Source: DASRVA01 sp050732875 (lineage in GTDB: Bacteria; Gemmatimonadota; Gemmatimonadetes; JACCXV01; JAHWKZ01). Taken from it: a stretch of 64,000 bases of DNA. A program made the translations under genes and the position numbers. Below are positions 41,875-51,109 of this stretch, one piece after another. Under the pieces are notes generated by a model that was given only the letters and a program-made list of their open reading frames with translations, was not told where the DNA came from and made no database searches. The DNA lies in the NCBI GenBank assembly GCA_050732875.1, contig JBOHRQ010000007.1, positions 1-64,000 of the forward strand, read 5' to 3'. Numbering within the stretch: the first letter of the stretch is position 1; the number at the start of each line of letters is the position of its first letter.

Positions 41875-43218
41875 TCAACTCCCTCCGCCGGCTGGCGCCC
41901 TTACTCGTTCCCGCGGTCGCTCTCCGCGCAGGGCCGCGTCGATCGCGTGTGCGGCGCGCTTGCCTTCTGCGGCCGCGTTCACGACCTCGGCCCCGCCGTT
42001 GGCCAGGTCGCCGCCCGCCCACACACTGGCGTTCGAGGTGGCACCGGTCGCCGCGTCGACCACCAGCCGTCCGTCCTCCAGGACGAGGGGAATCCCGCCC
42101 AGCGTCTCCTCCAGCCGGGCCTGGCCGATGGCCACGGCTGCCAGATCGGCCGAGAGACGTAACGGCTCGCCCACCGGCCGGAGCCGCTCGTCGAGGGGGG
42201 TCAGCCGGACCGCCTCGAGCCGGCCGTTCCCCTCGAAGGCCAGGGGCTGCATCCAATGCTCGAAACGGACGCCCTCCTGGATCGCGTGCTCCCGTTCGTG
42301 CCGGTAGGCGGACATGGCGTCGGGGCCTCTCCGATAGACGATCCGGACGTCGGGCACACCCAGCAGGGCCAGCTCGCGCGCGGCGTCGATGGCCGTGTTG
42401 CCGCCGCCGATCACCAGCGCCGACCTCACCGCGCCCAGATCGGAGATCGGCTCCCCGCCGGTCTTGATGGCGGCGATCAGCCGCGTCGCGCCCCACACGC
42501 CCTCCAGCGTCTCGCCCGGGAGCCCCAACGGGGCGTCCGGCCCCAGCCCGAGCCCCAGAAAAACGGCATCGAACTCCGACCGCAGCTCCTCCCACCTCAC
42601 GTCGGCCCCGACCTCGATCCCGTCCCGCCACTCGATCCCGATCGCGGTCAGCCACTCGACTTCGGCGAGACTGGCGTCGGCCTGCATCTTGTAGGGGGCC
42701 ACGCCGTCCGTGTTGAGCCCGCCCCGGTAGGGCCGCTTCTCGAAGATCACGGCGCGGTGCCCGAGTCGGACGAGCTCGTGCGCGCAGGCGATCGACGCCG
42801 GACCGCCGCCCACGCAGGCGACCGATCGTCCGCTCGGCTCTCCCGGCTCGAAGATCGGGATCCCCTCCTCGATGACCGGATCGGTGGCGAAGCGCTGGAG
42901 CCGCCCGATCAGGATCGGCGGCTCGCCTTTGGCGTTGTAGACGCACGCCCCCACGCACAGAACCTCCACCGGACAGACACGGGAGCACGAATAGCCGAAC
43001 GCGTTGGCCTCGAGGATCGTGCGCGCGGACCCCAAATCGTTCCGGTCGTGGATCTGCTTGATGAACAGCGGGATGTCGATGGCCGTCGGGCAGGCGTGCA
43101 CGCAGGGCGCGTCGTGGCAGAAGAGACAGCGTCCGGCCTCGGCGCGCGCCTGGGCTTCGGTGAGGGGCGGCCGATGGTCCGAAAACCGCGTCTCCACGCG
43201 GTCGGTGGGAACGGGCAT
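41875..43218 (-). CDS. preT: Dihydropyrimidine dehydrogenase, flavin subunit PreT
   Basis: 447 residues. N-terminal Fe-S region with CLFCHDAPCVHACPTAIDI and CSRVCPVEVLCVGACVY, then FAD-binding VACVGGGPASIACAHEL and NAD(P)-binding ALVIGGGNTAIDAAREL with ASVWAGGDLANGGAEVVNA, as in the small subunit of glutamate synthase. First gene of the pyrimidine operon. It supplies electrons to PreA. No obvious strong promoter was found in the short region upstream. Confidence 0.92.
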   Translation of the reverse strand: MPVPTDRVETRFSDHRPPLTEAQARAEAGRCLFCHDAPCVHACPTAIDIPLFIKQIHDRNDLGSARTILEANAFGYSCSRVCPVEVLCVGACVYNAKGEPPILIGRLQRFATDPVIEEGIPIFEPGEPSGRSVACVGGGPASIACAHELVRLGHRAVIFEKRPYRGGLNTDGVAPYKMQADASLAEVEWLTAIGIEWRDGIEVGADVRWEELRSEFDAVFLGLGLGPDAPLGLPGETLEGVWGATRLIAAIKTGGEPISDLGAVRSALVIGGGNTAIDAARELALLGVPDVRIVYRRGPDAMSAYRHEREHAIQEGVRFEHWMQPLAFEGNGRLEAVRLTPLDERLRPVGEPLRLSADLAAVAIGQARLEETLGGIPLVLEDGRLVVDAATGATSNASVWAGGDLANGGAEVVNAAAEGKRAAHAIDAALRGERPRERVRAPAGGGS

Positions 43219-43306
43219 GGACGTTCAGTCTGCGCCCGGCCCGGGGGATTCGTCAAGCGATGGCCGACCTGGCTTGCCGGCCGACCATGAATTCGGTAGG
43301 CTGCTG

Positions 43307-43525
43307 GTGGTCCACATCAGCCTGCGATTGGGTTCGGGAACCTACCGTATGACGATCCAGCAGTCGGGTGCGCCGGAGATCGAGTTCAACGGGACCTTGG
43401 ATCCCTTGACGGCCAATTGGATGAAGAGCCATTCACGCGTCGTGTTGCAGGCGGGCTTCTTCCCCGGCGCGACCGGAACGGATGCGTACACGATGGACGA
43501 TGTCATCATGAGGGAGGCGAATTGA
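43307..43525 (+). pseudogene. 3' fragment of a secreted beta-sandwich gene
   Basis: The reading frame ending at 43525 encodes LGSGTYRMTIQQSGAPEIEF, NGTLDPLTANWMKSHSRVV and GATGTDAYTMDDVIMREAN, which looks like the last strands of a jelly-roll or concanavalin-like domain. No signal peptide, convincing start or ribosome site is visible, and the frame degrades into the preT promoter. It overlaps the ATG of the next gene (TGATG). Probably a remnant after a deletion; a very short real protein cannot be excluded. Confidence 0.4.
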
Positions 43526-44349
43526 TGACCCGTCGTCACGTCCTGGCTCTGGCTCTGGCTCTGCTTCCACTCTTCTTCGCCGGGTGCGACGAACTGCCGG
43601 TTACGGCCGGCGCGGCCGGATCGTCGATCGACGTAGAGTACATCGCGCCCGACAGGTTCGACGACGTGGCCGCCGAGCCGATCCTGGTCTACCCAGCCAA
43701 GTTCGTATGCGGAGAGGCTGGAAGCGACTCCTGGCATACGCCGGGCTCGTATCGCACCGTCATCAACGTTGCAAACCTGAGCGCCTTCCAGGTCACCGTG
43801 CAGTGGCGATTCGCGAGTCTCGGACACGCCTTCGAAGGGGCTTCAGCCCGGATTCCGTCGCACGGAACGATGGTGTTGGACTGCGATTTCATTCTGGACC
43901 AGTTCGCATCGGCGAATGCCGACCTGAGCGACGTGCTGGAAGGCTTCGTGGTTCTCGAAGACCTCGAATCCACGCGGGCGATCCGCGTGGCGGTCGTCTA
44001 CACGACCCTCCACAAGCAGCTTCACGATCGGCCCGATCTGATCCCCGTCAGCACTGCCGATCGGTTCTGCGACCTGGATGACCAGCGGCGCCTCCGGGTG
44101 ACGATCCGCAACCAGGGGGAACGGCGAGCCGACCCGTCGACCACTCGTCTCGAGCTCCGAGGGGTGACGACTCGGGATCTCGCAACGCCGGCCCTCGATC
44201 CGGGGCAGCAGGCCCAGCTCGAGCCGGTCGCCTTGCCCAGGGGAGAAGGCACGTTCCGCTTCCGGATCGATGCGGACGTGGCCGGCTTCGTGGCCGAGTC
44301 GAACGAGCTCAACAACCGGGCACGAGGGTCCTGCCTGATCATCGAGTAG
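43525..44349 (+). CDS. Lipoprotein with C-terminal CARDB domain
   Basis: 274 residues. Signal with lipobox FAGC (Cys21), whose hydrophobic core is encoded by a triple CTGGCT repeat. A middle domain (about 35-180) is unrecognised. The C-terminal 85 residues, RRLRVTIRNQGERRADPSTT through FVAESNELNNRARGSC, form a CARDB-type beta sandwich, an adhesion or interaction module common on cell surfaces. The upstream gene remnant may once have been part of the same operon. Confidence 0.65.
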   Translation: MTRRHVLALALALLPLFFAGCDELPVTAGAAGSSIDVEYIAPDRFDDVAAEPILVYPAKFVCGEAGSDSWHTPGSYRTVINVANLSAFQVTVQWRFASLGHAFEGASARIPSHGTMVLDCDFILDQFASANADLSDVLEGFVVLEDLESTRAIRVAVVYTTLHKQLHDRPDLIPVSTADRFCDLDDQRRLRVTIRNQGERRADPSTTRLELRGVTTRDLATPALDPGQQAQLEPVALPRGEGTFRFRIDADVAGFVAESNELNNRARGSCLIIE

Positions 44350-44391
44350 CCCGAGGTCAGGAGACCCCGCGAACGGAGTGGACCCGGCCTG

Positions 44392-44922
44392 CTACCGCCC
44401 CGCCGGCCGCAGCGCGAGGCCGAGGCTCGCCAGCGCGACGAGAAGCGCGGCCACGGCGGCCCAGGCCGACAGGTCCACACCCCCTTCGCCGACAATCGTG
44501 ACGCTGGCCGGCGTCTCGGAGTCCTCGGGTCCCGTCCACGCGACCCGCTCGCCGCCGGCATAGACCTGGACGACGGGCCAGACCAGGCGCGCGTCCTCGC
44601 GGGGATTCACGGCGACGAACGGGAACTCGACGAAGCGCACGGCGGGTAGCTCGCCCGTCCAGACCGCGCGCTCGATGCGGCCTGCGTCGTCGGTCACGAC
44701 CTCCAGCGTCCAGCCCTCGACCTCGGCGAACGAGACGACCCGCACGGCCTCCGGGAACTCGAGCTCGACCCGGGTCGTCGGGACGTCCCGCTCGTTGGGC
44801 ACCCGCAGCACGTACATCTGATAAGCGCCCGGCGGCGCGAAGTCCGGATAAACGACGGCGTGGCCGAGCGCGACCGCCGGCAGGAGGAGCGACGCGAGGA
44901 GCCAGGCAAGGGACAGCCTCAT
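44392..44922 (-). CDS. YcnI/DUF1775 copper-associated secreted protein
   Basis: 176 residues: signal peptide ending ALGHAVVYPDF, so that His becomes the first mature residue, as in the YcnI family where it binds Cu(II). A DUF1775 beta-sandwich core follows, then a C-terminal membrane anchor (AWAAVAALLVALASLGLAL). YcnI genes are usually found with copC/copD genes, exactly as here. ATG overlaps the copCD stop (ATGA). Last gene of the operon. Confidence 0.82.
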   Translation of the reverse strand: MRLSLAWLLASLLLPAVALGHAVVYPDFAPPGAYQMYVLRVPNERDVPTTRVELEFPEAVRVVSFAEVEGWTLEVVTDDAGRIERAVWTGELPAVRFVEFPFVAVNPREDARLVWPVVQVYAGGERVAWTGPEDSETPASVTIVGEGGVDLSAWAAVAALLVALASLGLALRPAGR

Positions 44923-46244
44923 CGGGCACCCAGGAGGAAGGTCACGGCGGCCATGGGCGGGGGTTCGTAGGCGAGCCGGGCGGCGATCAGCAGCACCACG
45001 GCGATGACCACGATCTCGCGCCGGACCGAGCGCCGGAGGGCCACGCCGGAGCCGGCCTCCAGACGCGGCATGAGCCGCAGCCGATGATACGCCCCCAAGC
45101 CGATCAGAATCGCCAGACCCGCGACCTTGACGAGCACCAGCCGGCCGTAGCCGGAGGTCAGCAGGTCGGCCAGCGTCGGCAGAAGGAGCGCGGCCTGGAG
45201 GACGCCGGTCACCCCGATCACGATCACCGCGATCAGGGCCGCCGCTGATACCTTCCGCGCCGTGGCCGGGAACAGATCCGAGGCCGGGTCGATCGTCGCC
45301 AGGCGCAGGAGCCCGCCCAGCCAGACCGCGACCGCCGCCAGGTGGATAGCCTTGGCGGGGATCGACCAGACGGGCGAGTTGGCGAGCGCGTGGCCGAGGG
45401 CTCCGCCCGCCAGGACCGCCGCGAAGGCGAAGACGACCGCCACGCGCGGGCGCCGCGCCAGCGCGAGCGCCCACGCCGCCAGCCCGGCCAGAGCGAGACG
45501 AGCCAGCTCCACCCGGCCGGCGGTCGTCCCTAGGGCGTCCGCCAGGGCGGCGGCCAGCGACCCTTCCGGCGACATGTCCAGCGCCCACAGGCCTCCGTGA
45601 ACGGCGAGGAGCGGGGGCGCGGCCAGGGCCAGGACCCTCGCCACGCGCGGGATCTCGCGTCCCCCCGGAGGGAGATGGAGGAGGATCCCGGCCAGCGAGA
45701 GGAGCGCTCCCAGGGCGAGGGCTTCAACGGCCGCGATCAGGAGGGCCGGAGGTCGCCACCCGGTGTCGATCCTCGCCGGCGGCGGGACCTCCAGGCGAGC
45801 AGGCTCGGTCCGCGCCGGCGCGCTGCCCGCCGGCCCCGCCGGCGACGGCTCGGCCTCCGCGACGAAGAACACGAAATCGTCCTCGATCGGATGCCCGTCG
45901 GCCGAGACCACCCGCCAGACCACGCGGTACCCGCCGGCGCCCAGCACCGGGAAGGGAGCCAGGACCGCGCGCACGTCGCCGGGATCAGGCCGGGTCGCGA
46001 GGTCGATCGTCGCGCCGTCCGCGGCAACGACGCGGATCGTGACCAGGCCGGCCTCGACCGGCTCGCTGAAGAGGAGCCGCATCTCCGTCGGGAGGACCCG
46101 CAGCGTGTCTCCGGCCGCCGGGATCGAGGCCACGAGCCGGGCGTGGACGGGCAGCGCGGCGACGCCCGGCGTCGCGGATGCCGCCAGGAGGCCCGCCACG
46201 AGCACGGCCGTTCGAAGGAGGTTCCCGGGGACTACCGCTGCCAC
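44919..46244 (-). CDS. CopC-CopD fusion copper resistance protein (YcnJ-like)
   Basis: 441 residues. Signal peptide, then a CopC domain starting at HARLVASIPAAGDTL with LLFSEPVEAGLVTIRV and the copper ligands in SADGHPIEDDF, then an eight-helix CopD domain (LIAAVEALALGALLSLAGILL to FLLGAR) with KAIHLAAVAVWLGGLLRL, the conserved His of CopD. It probably imports or passes copper at the inner membrane. GTG 46244 lies 13 bases inside the receptor gene. Confidence 0.88.
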   Translation of the reverse strand: MAAVVPGNLLRTAVLVAGLLAASATPGVAALPVHARLVASIPAAGDTLRVLPTEMRLLFSEPVEAGLVTIRVVAADGATIDLATRPDPGDVRAVLAPFPVLGAGGYRVVWRVVSADGHPIEDDFVFFVAEAEPSPAGPAGSAPARTEPARLEVPPPARIDTGWRPPALLIAAVEALALGALLSLAGILLHLPPGGREIPRVARVLALAAPPLLAVHGGLWALDMSPEGSLAAALADALGTTAGRVELARLALAGLAAWALALARRPRVAVVFAFAAVLAGGALGHALANSPVWSIPAKAIHLAAVAVWLGGLLRLATIDPASDLFPATARKVSAAALIAVIVIGVTGVLQAALLLPTLADLLTSGYGRLVLVKVAGLAILIGLGAYHRLRLMPRLEAGSGVALRRSVRREIVVIAVVLLIAARLAYEPPPMAAVTFLLGAR

Positions 46245-48550
46245 CTCAGCCCGGCGTACAGGGACCGGCCGTCCGCGGGCTGGAAGTAGCGACCCGAGGC
46301 GTCGTCCACGGTGACCGCGGGCGAGTAGCTCGCGTTGGTCAGGTTGCGGGCCTCGGCGAAGAGCAGCACCCCCACATCGGTGAACCTCCATTCGCCCCGC
46401 AGGCCGAGCGCGGTCCAGCCCTCGTTCTCGACCGTGTTGGCGCTGTCGACGAAGTAGCCGTCCGGCACCCACTCCAGACTGGGCTTCAGGGTCAGGCCCG
46501 ATGGATGACGATAGATCAGCTCGGCCTGGAACGTGTGCGGGGGCGCGCCCGGGATCTCGTTCCCCTCGAACGCCGGATCCTCGACGTACTCGAAACGGCC
46601 GAACGTGTAGGCGAGCCGGAAGCCGAACGGATCCTGGACGACTTCGCGCGTCGCCGGGGGTCCGCCGGCGTACTCGATGCCCGCCTCCAGCCCGTAATGA
46701 CGGGTCTTCGGCGCGTTGCGGTAGGTCGGCACCGTGAACGGGGCGTCCGGAAACGGTTGGACGTTGATGTTCAGGATCTCGTTCTCGAGCTCGATGTCGT
46801 ACCCGGCGATCTGCCAGTCGAGCCGGCCCGCCCGGCCGCGCGTACCGAGCTCGAACTGCCACGCATCCTGGGCGTCGAGATCGACGAAGCCCGGAGCCGT
46901 AAAGCTGTTCAGCTCCAACAGGAGGGGCGGCTCGAACGATCGGCTCACGTTCCCGAACAGCCTTCCCCCGCCCAACGACAGATCGTAGAGGAAGCCGACC
47001 TTCGGCATCCAGGCCTCGTAGACCCGTTCGGCGGTCTGATCGCCGTCGGTCAGGAAATCGTCCTCGATGCTTCGCTCGGATCGGTCGTAGCGGAGTCCGA
47101 TCACGGCCGACAATCGGGACGCCACGCCCACGACCTCTTCGAGATAGAAGGCCAGGCTTCGCGCCTCCTCGCGCTGGTCCTTGGCGAGATCTCCGGCCTG
47201 GCCGCCGACGTTCTCGAAGTGCCGATTGTCGGTGCTCCCGTAGGCGGGCTGGAAGCCGGCCGTGAAGCGACTCGTCAGACCCGCCAGCGGGGCGCTGTTC
47301 TCGTACCGGATCTCGGCCCCGAAGTCGCGGCTCCGCTGGTCGAGGATGCGGAAGATCGGATGCAAGATGTCGCGAAACTGGCCGTACGGGGAGACCTCCA
47401 GTCGCTGATCGACCGTGAGCTGGGCACGAAGCTGGACGCCGACATGATGCAGATCGTAGTCGCGCCCCCATCGATTCTCGACGTTCGTCGGGTCGGCCTG
47501 GGCGGGGTCGCTCTCGAGCTCCTCACGGGTGAGGGAGCCCGGGAGCTGCTCCTCCACGTGGGCGAAGAGGTAAAACCCCCGCAGGTCGACCTGATCGGAC
47601 AGCACGGCGCCCAGATGAGCGTTGAGGCGGTCGCGTCGCTGCTCGGCGAACTCGCGGTAGCCGTCGAGGGTCGTGTGGGTGTAGCTCGCGTAGTAGTCGA
47701 ACGGGCCCAGCACGTCGCCCGAGGAGAGCTGCCCCTTGAGGAAGCCGTACGAGCCTCCCTGGCCAAAGACGCGGAACGGCTCGGCCGTGTATCCGGTCCT
47801 GGTCTCGATGTTGATCGCGCCGCCCAGGGTCGAGCCCCCGAAGCGCAGCGCGTTGCCTCCCTTGTAGACCTGGATGTTGGACGCGGTCAGGAGCTCCAGG
47901 GACTCGAAGTCCGTGAACCCGTCCGCGCTGCGGTAGGGCATTCCGTTGACCAGCACGTTGACGCCGCGCAGGTGGAAGTTGTTCCGGAGACCTGAGCCGC
48001 GGATCGAGAGCTGGCTCTCGTCGGCCGCGCCGTATCTCGGCTGGATGTAGACCCCGGGGGTGAATCGCAGAACGTCCCGAAAGTTGGTGAGTCGGGTGCG
48101 CTCCAGCTCGGCGGTCTCGATGAGATCGACCGCCCCGGGGATGTCGCGCATCCGCTCGCGCACCTCGGCCAGCTCCCGCGGGCTTCCGATCACCGTTACC
48201 GCGGCGACCTCTATCGGCCGCGCGCGCATCACCATGTCCAGTTCGACCGTGCGTCCAGTGGTGACCTGGACGATGGCCGCCACCGACTCGTATCCCAGCC
48301 GATCGAACCGTATACGGCGGGAACCGGGCGCCAGATCGGTGAGCCGGTAGCCGCCGGCCAGGTCCGTGGTGGCGATCCGGTCCGTGCCCTCGACATGGAC
48401 GCTCACGCCGCCGATGGGATCACCGGCCGCCCCGGTCACCCGGCCCTGGAGCCGGCCGTCCTGGTCCTGAGCGCCGACCGGCGAGACGGCGAGCAGAACC
48501 GCCGGCACGGCGCCGAGCCAGGCTGTCCGGCGAAGAAATCGCTTGCACAC
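46232..48550 (-). CDS. TonB-dependent outer-membrane receptor
   Basis: 772 residues. Signal peptide, an N-terminal carboxypeptidase-regulatory-like domain (GRLQGRVTGAAGDPIGGVSV; GRTVELDMVM), plug domain (GVYIQPRYGAADESQLSIRGSGL), and a 22-strand barrel ending in LRWQR. GGAGGT lies seven bases before GTG 48550; an in-frame ATG at 48565 lies just before that ribosome site and is less likely. The receptor is flanked by copper genes, which suggests uptake of copper or a copper chelate. It overlaps copCD by 13 bases. Confidence 0.9.
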   Translation of the reverse strand: MCKRFLRRTAWLGAVPAVLLAVSPVGAQDQDGRLQGRVTGAAGDPIGGVSVHVEGTDRIATTDLAGGYRLTDLAPGSRRIRFDRLGYESVAAIVQVTTGRTVELDMVMRARPIEVAAVTVIGSPRELAEVRERMRDIPGAVDLIETAELERTRLTNFRDVLRFTPGVYIQPRYGAADESQLSIRGSGLRNNFHLRGVNVLVNGMPYRSADGFTDFESLELLTASNIQVYKGGNALRFGGSTLGGAINIETRTGYTAEPFRVFGQGGSYGFLKGQLSSGDVLGPFDYYASYTHTTLDGYREFAEQRRDRLNAHLGAVLSDQVDLRGFYLFAHVEEQLPGSLTREELESDPAQADPTNVENRWGRDYDLHHVGVQLRAQLTVDQRLEVSPYGQFRDILHPIFRILDQRSRDFGAEIRYENSAPLAGLTSRFTAGFQPAYGSTDNRHFENVGGQAGDLAKDQREEARSLAFYLEEVVGVASRLSAVIGLRYDRSERSIEDDFLTDGDQTAERVYEAWMPKVGFLYDLSLGGGRLFGNVSRSFEPPLLLELNSFTAPGFVDLDAQDAWQFELGTRGRAGRLDWQIAGYDIELENEILNINVQPFPDAPFTVPTYRNAPKTRHYGLEAGIEYAGGPPATREVVQDPFGFRLAYTFGRFEYVEDPAFEGNEIPGAPPHTFQAELIYRHPSGLTLKPSLEWVPDGYFVDSANTVENEGWTALGLRGEWRFTDVGVLLFAEARNLTNASYSPAVTVDDASGRYFQPADGRSLYAGLRWQR

Positions 48551-48641
48551 GTGAAAGACCTCCATCCATCAACCATCGGTTCCGGGGCCTCGGGCCGCTT
48601 GGGGCGACCGGGCTCCGATCCTGGAAGCGCATCTTGAAGTC

Positions 48642-49007
48642 CTAGGCGCTCGGAGGTCCGGTGGCGTAGGGGAGGAGGTACGGCGTGGACTGGACGTCCG
48701 GCGAGGCGAATGCCGCCGTAGCCGGAGCGTCCTCGATGGGAAGGATCGCGGCTGCCGCGGCCCCGGTGGGCAGACCGATGCCCGCCGCACCCTGGCAGGC
48801 TCCGATGCACGTGCAGGCGCCGTTCGCGGCATCGTCTTCGTGCGCTCCGCCGGAGTCTCCGTGCGAGCCCGCACTCTGCCCGGCGTCGGACGCTACCGCA
48901 TGATGGTGGGGGCATTCGTGGAGTCCGGCGGCCTCGCCCATGTTCCCGGCGAGGAACAGCGCGATCAGAAGGCCGGAGACGCCGCCGTGGAAAGACCTCA
49001 ACATCAT
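48642..49007 (-). CDS. Secreted His/Cys-rich small protein
   Basis: 121 residues: signal peptide with LLIALFLAGNMGEAAGL, a metal-binding-like HECPHHHAV motif and CTCIGACQ, then a low-complexity Gly/Ala tail. The composition suggests copper or zinc binding in the periplasm; similar small proteins precede receptor genes in other genomes. GAGGAGG stands seven bases before the ATG pair, and the ATG overlaps the carrier stop (ATGA). No family name is certain. Confidence 0.6.
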   Translation of the reverse strand: MMLRSFHGGVSGLLIALFLAGNMGEAAGLHECPHHHAVASDAGQSAGSHGDSGGAHEDDAANGACTCIGACQGAAGIGLPTGAAAAAILPIEDAPATAAFASPDVQSTPYLLPYATGPPSA

Positions 49008-50365
49008 GCCAGCGCCTCCTCGACCCGCTCGTCGGCCGCGTTCCCGGTCAACCCGTCGAAGCGCCGACCGGCGTACCACGCGAACCCGGCCCAGATCACG
49101 ATGACGACGCCCGCCAGGATGGAAAGGAACCGGACCGGCATCATGGCCAGCAGCAGTGCGAGCCCGATCGCGATTCCCTTGCCGGCCCGCTGGACGAACA
49201 TGTTGGCGAACGCGCGGGCCTTGTACTTCACGTCCGGCGAGGTGGGCACGAACAAGGTCTCGCGGGACGTCTGGTTGATCGAGTAGCTGAACGCATTGTC
49301 CGAGACCGTCAGCAGTGATCCCGCCCAGAGAACCGGGATCATGAAATATATCCCGCTCGATACCAACATCGCCACGGGCAGGACGAGGAGCGCCGTGGTG
49401 ATACCGAACCTGCGGATGATGAACGACACCAGGAAGAACTGGGTGATGATGCTGACCGTGTTGATGATGACGCCGACGCGGGCGAAGAACGCGGAGGTCG
49501 CCTCCTCTCCCTGCAGCGATTCCAGCTCGATCTTGTACTGGTAGTCGAGGATCTGGGAGGCGAACTCGTAGAGGAGAACGATCATCACGATGGCAAAGAG
49601 ATACTTGGACGCCAGGGCGAGCTTTGCCCCCTCGAGGGCCGCATTCCCCTTGGAGCCCTCGGTGCCGGTCTTCTTCTCGGCCTGGAGTCGATCCTCACTA
49701 CGGCCCCGGCCGATCGGGGCTTCGGAACGTCCGGCCAGCGCCTCGATGCGCCAGACGATCGCTCCGATGGCCAGCGTTGCGACCGCGGCGCCGACCAGGA
49801 AGGTGTCGGCGCTGACCGATTCCTTCTCGACGAACGCGGCCACCGACAGGACGCCGACCAGCCCCCCGATGATGCCGCCGCCGCCGATCAGGCCGTAGAG
49901 CCGCTTCGACTGATCGGTCCGCGTCATCTCGTTCAGGTAGGCCCAGAAAGTGGTGACCCACACGGTCGTCCAGAGGTCCCCGAAGAGATAGAACGACCAG
50001 TTTGCCAATACCGGGGGGGGCCCGGCCCGCCCGAGCAGCGTCGTGAAGAACAGGAGCGCCGCCACGAAGAGCCCGCACAGCGTGAAGATGAGCTTCCGGC
50101 TCCCCAGCTTCTCGAACAGCCAGGAGAAGGCGAGCACGGCGACCAGGGCGACCCCGATGTTGGCGAGCTTCGCGTAGAGCTCGACCCGCGCTCCAAGGTA
50201 CTCGATGAAGAATCCGGTCTTGAGGGGCTTCAGGACCCAGAAGACGACGATTACCAGGAACCAGAACAGGAAGAACAGGATGGCGGGCTCGACCTCCCGC
50301 TTCCTGATGTCGACGAAGAGTCGCAGCAAGCGACCGGCCGGGCTGATCTGCGTCTCGCGGTTCAT
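49004..50365 (-). CDS. Npt1/Npt2 (NTT/TLC) family nucleotide translocase-like carrier
   Basis: 453 residues, twelve helices. The beginning RKREVEPAILFFLFWFLVIVVFWVLKPLKTGFF is diagnostic for the ATP/ADP translocase family of chlamydiae, rickettsiae and plastids, which also has free-living members. In those relatives an exchange of nucleotides has been shown, but the key charged residues cannot be verified here. It is the first gene of the copper-type unit, its stop overlapping the next gene. Its role in a free-living organism is unexplained. Confidence 0.8.
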   Translation of the reverse strand: MNRETQISPAGRLLRLFVDIRKREVEPAILFFLFWFLVIVVFWVLKPLKTGFFIEYLGARVELYAKLANIGVALVAVLAFSWLFEKLGSRKLIFTLCGLFVAALLFFTTLLGRAGPPPVLANWSFYLFGDLWTTVWVTTFWAYLNEMTRTDQSKRLYGLIGGGGIIGGLVGVLSVAAFVEKESVSADTFLVGAAVATLAIGAIVWRIEALAGRSEAPIGRGRSEDRLQAEKKTGTEGSKGNAALEGAKLALASKYLFAIVMIVLLYEFASQILDYQYKIELESLQGEEATSAFFARVGVIINTVSIITQFFLVSFIIRRFGITTALLVLPVAMLVSSGIYFMIPVLWAGSLLTVSDNAFSYSINQTSRETLFVPTSPDVKYKARAFANMFVQRAGKGIAIGLALLLAMMPVRFLSILAGVVIVIWAGFAWYAGRRFDGLTGNAADERVEEALA

Positions 50366-50510
50366 ACGGGCTCTGGGGCTCAGGTGACGGACGCTGGAAC
50401 CCTACCGACTATATCATCGCTCCGCCAGTCCATTCTTTGTGGCTCCATTGTGGAATGTCGCAGGCAGCCGTCCTGTGGCGATTCCTCCGGTCGTGCGCGT
50501 CCACTCCCCC

Positions 50511-50548
50511 AAAAAAGATCGGGTGTCATCGGCCGACGACACCCGATC
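50511..50548 (-). terminator. Rho-independent terminator of the XRE regulator gene
   Basis: An 11-base perfect stem (GATCGGGTGTC with its complement) around a ten-base loop, followed on the minus strand by six T. It lies 22 bases after the XRE gene stop and separates it from the carrier operon. Confidence 0.85.
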
Positions 50549-50569
50549 CGAACGCGATCCGGCACGATG

Positions 50570-50884
50570 TCAGATCCCGACTCCGACCTCCTCCAAGGCG
50601 GAATGTGCAGGGCGCGGGTGACCGTTCTCGTGACCGGTTCCACGGCCGTTTCCACCGTCCTCGCCGGGCTTGATTCCGGGCGTCAGGAGACGGTTCAGGT
50701 CCACGCCCTCCTCGGCGTGGAGACGCGCGAGGAAGAGCCACGAACGGGGAATCTCGCCGCGCTCGTACTTGCTGATGGTCTGTTGGACGGAGTCCACGGT
50801 CTCGGCGAAGCTTCGCTGGTCGCGATTGCCGCGAACCTGCTGGAGGCGCCTGCCGACCTCCCTCCTCATCCTGCTCAAGTCCAT
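50570..50884 (-). CDS. XRE-family helix-turn-helix regulator
   Basis: 104 residues. The HTH_3 domain reads RREVGRRLQQVRGNRDQRSF, AETVDSVQQTISKYERGEIP, followed by a helix LFLARLHAEEGVDLNRLL. The C-terminal 35 residues are Gly/His/Pro-rich and disordered. AAGGGGGAA precedes the ATG. A clean terminator follows. The divergent gene at 51110 is a possible target; no clear operator was found in the 225 bases between them. Confidence 0.85.
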   Translation of the reverse strand: MDLSRMRREVGRRLQQVRGNRDQRSFAETVDSVQQTISKYERGEIPRSWLFLARLHAEEGVDLNRLLTPGIKPGEDGGNGRGTGHENGHPRPAHSALEEVGVGI

Positions 50885-51109
50885 TGTTCCCCCTTCAGCG
50901 GGTGAATGCGGCATTCTCGAATTCATCGGCCCGTATCTACCATACCCGCGGTCCGGAGAACGGGCAGTAAGCCAGCGTACAGAGTTCACAGTACCCCCGA
51001 ATGCCGGGAAAGGGTTTCTACTGCGAACGTAGTCAAGCCTGGCCCGCCCTGCGACCTGGCGTCACCTTCCGCGAAACCAGAGGATTTCCCCCGTCGAAGG
51101 ACGCTCGTC

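Noticed and set aside
50885..51109. Cobalamin riboswitch before the cobalamin-binding-type gene
   Set aside because: I looked for a B12 box (GCCACTG and the AAGCCAGGAGAC-type element) and found only a loose GC-rich resemblance near 51032, without the flanking stems.
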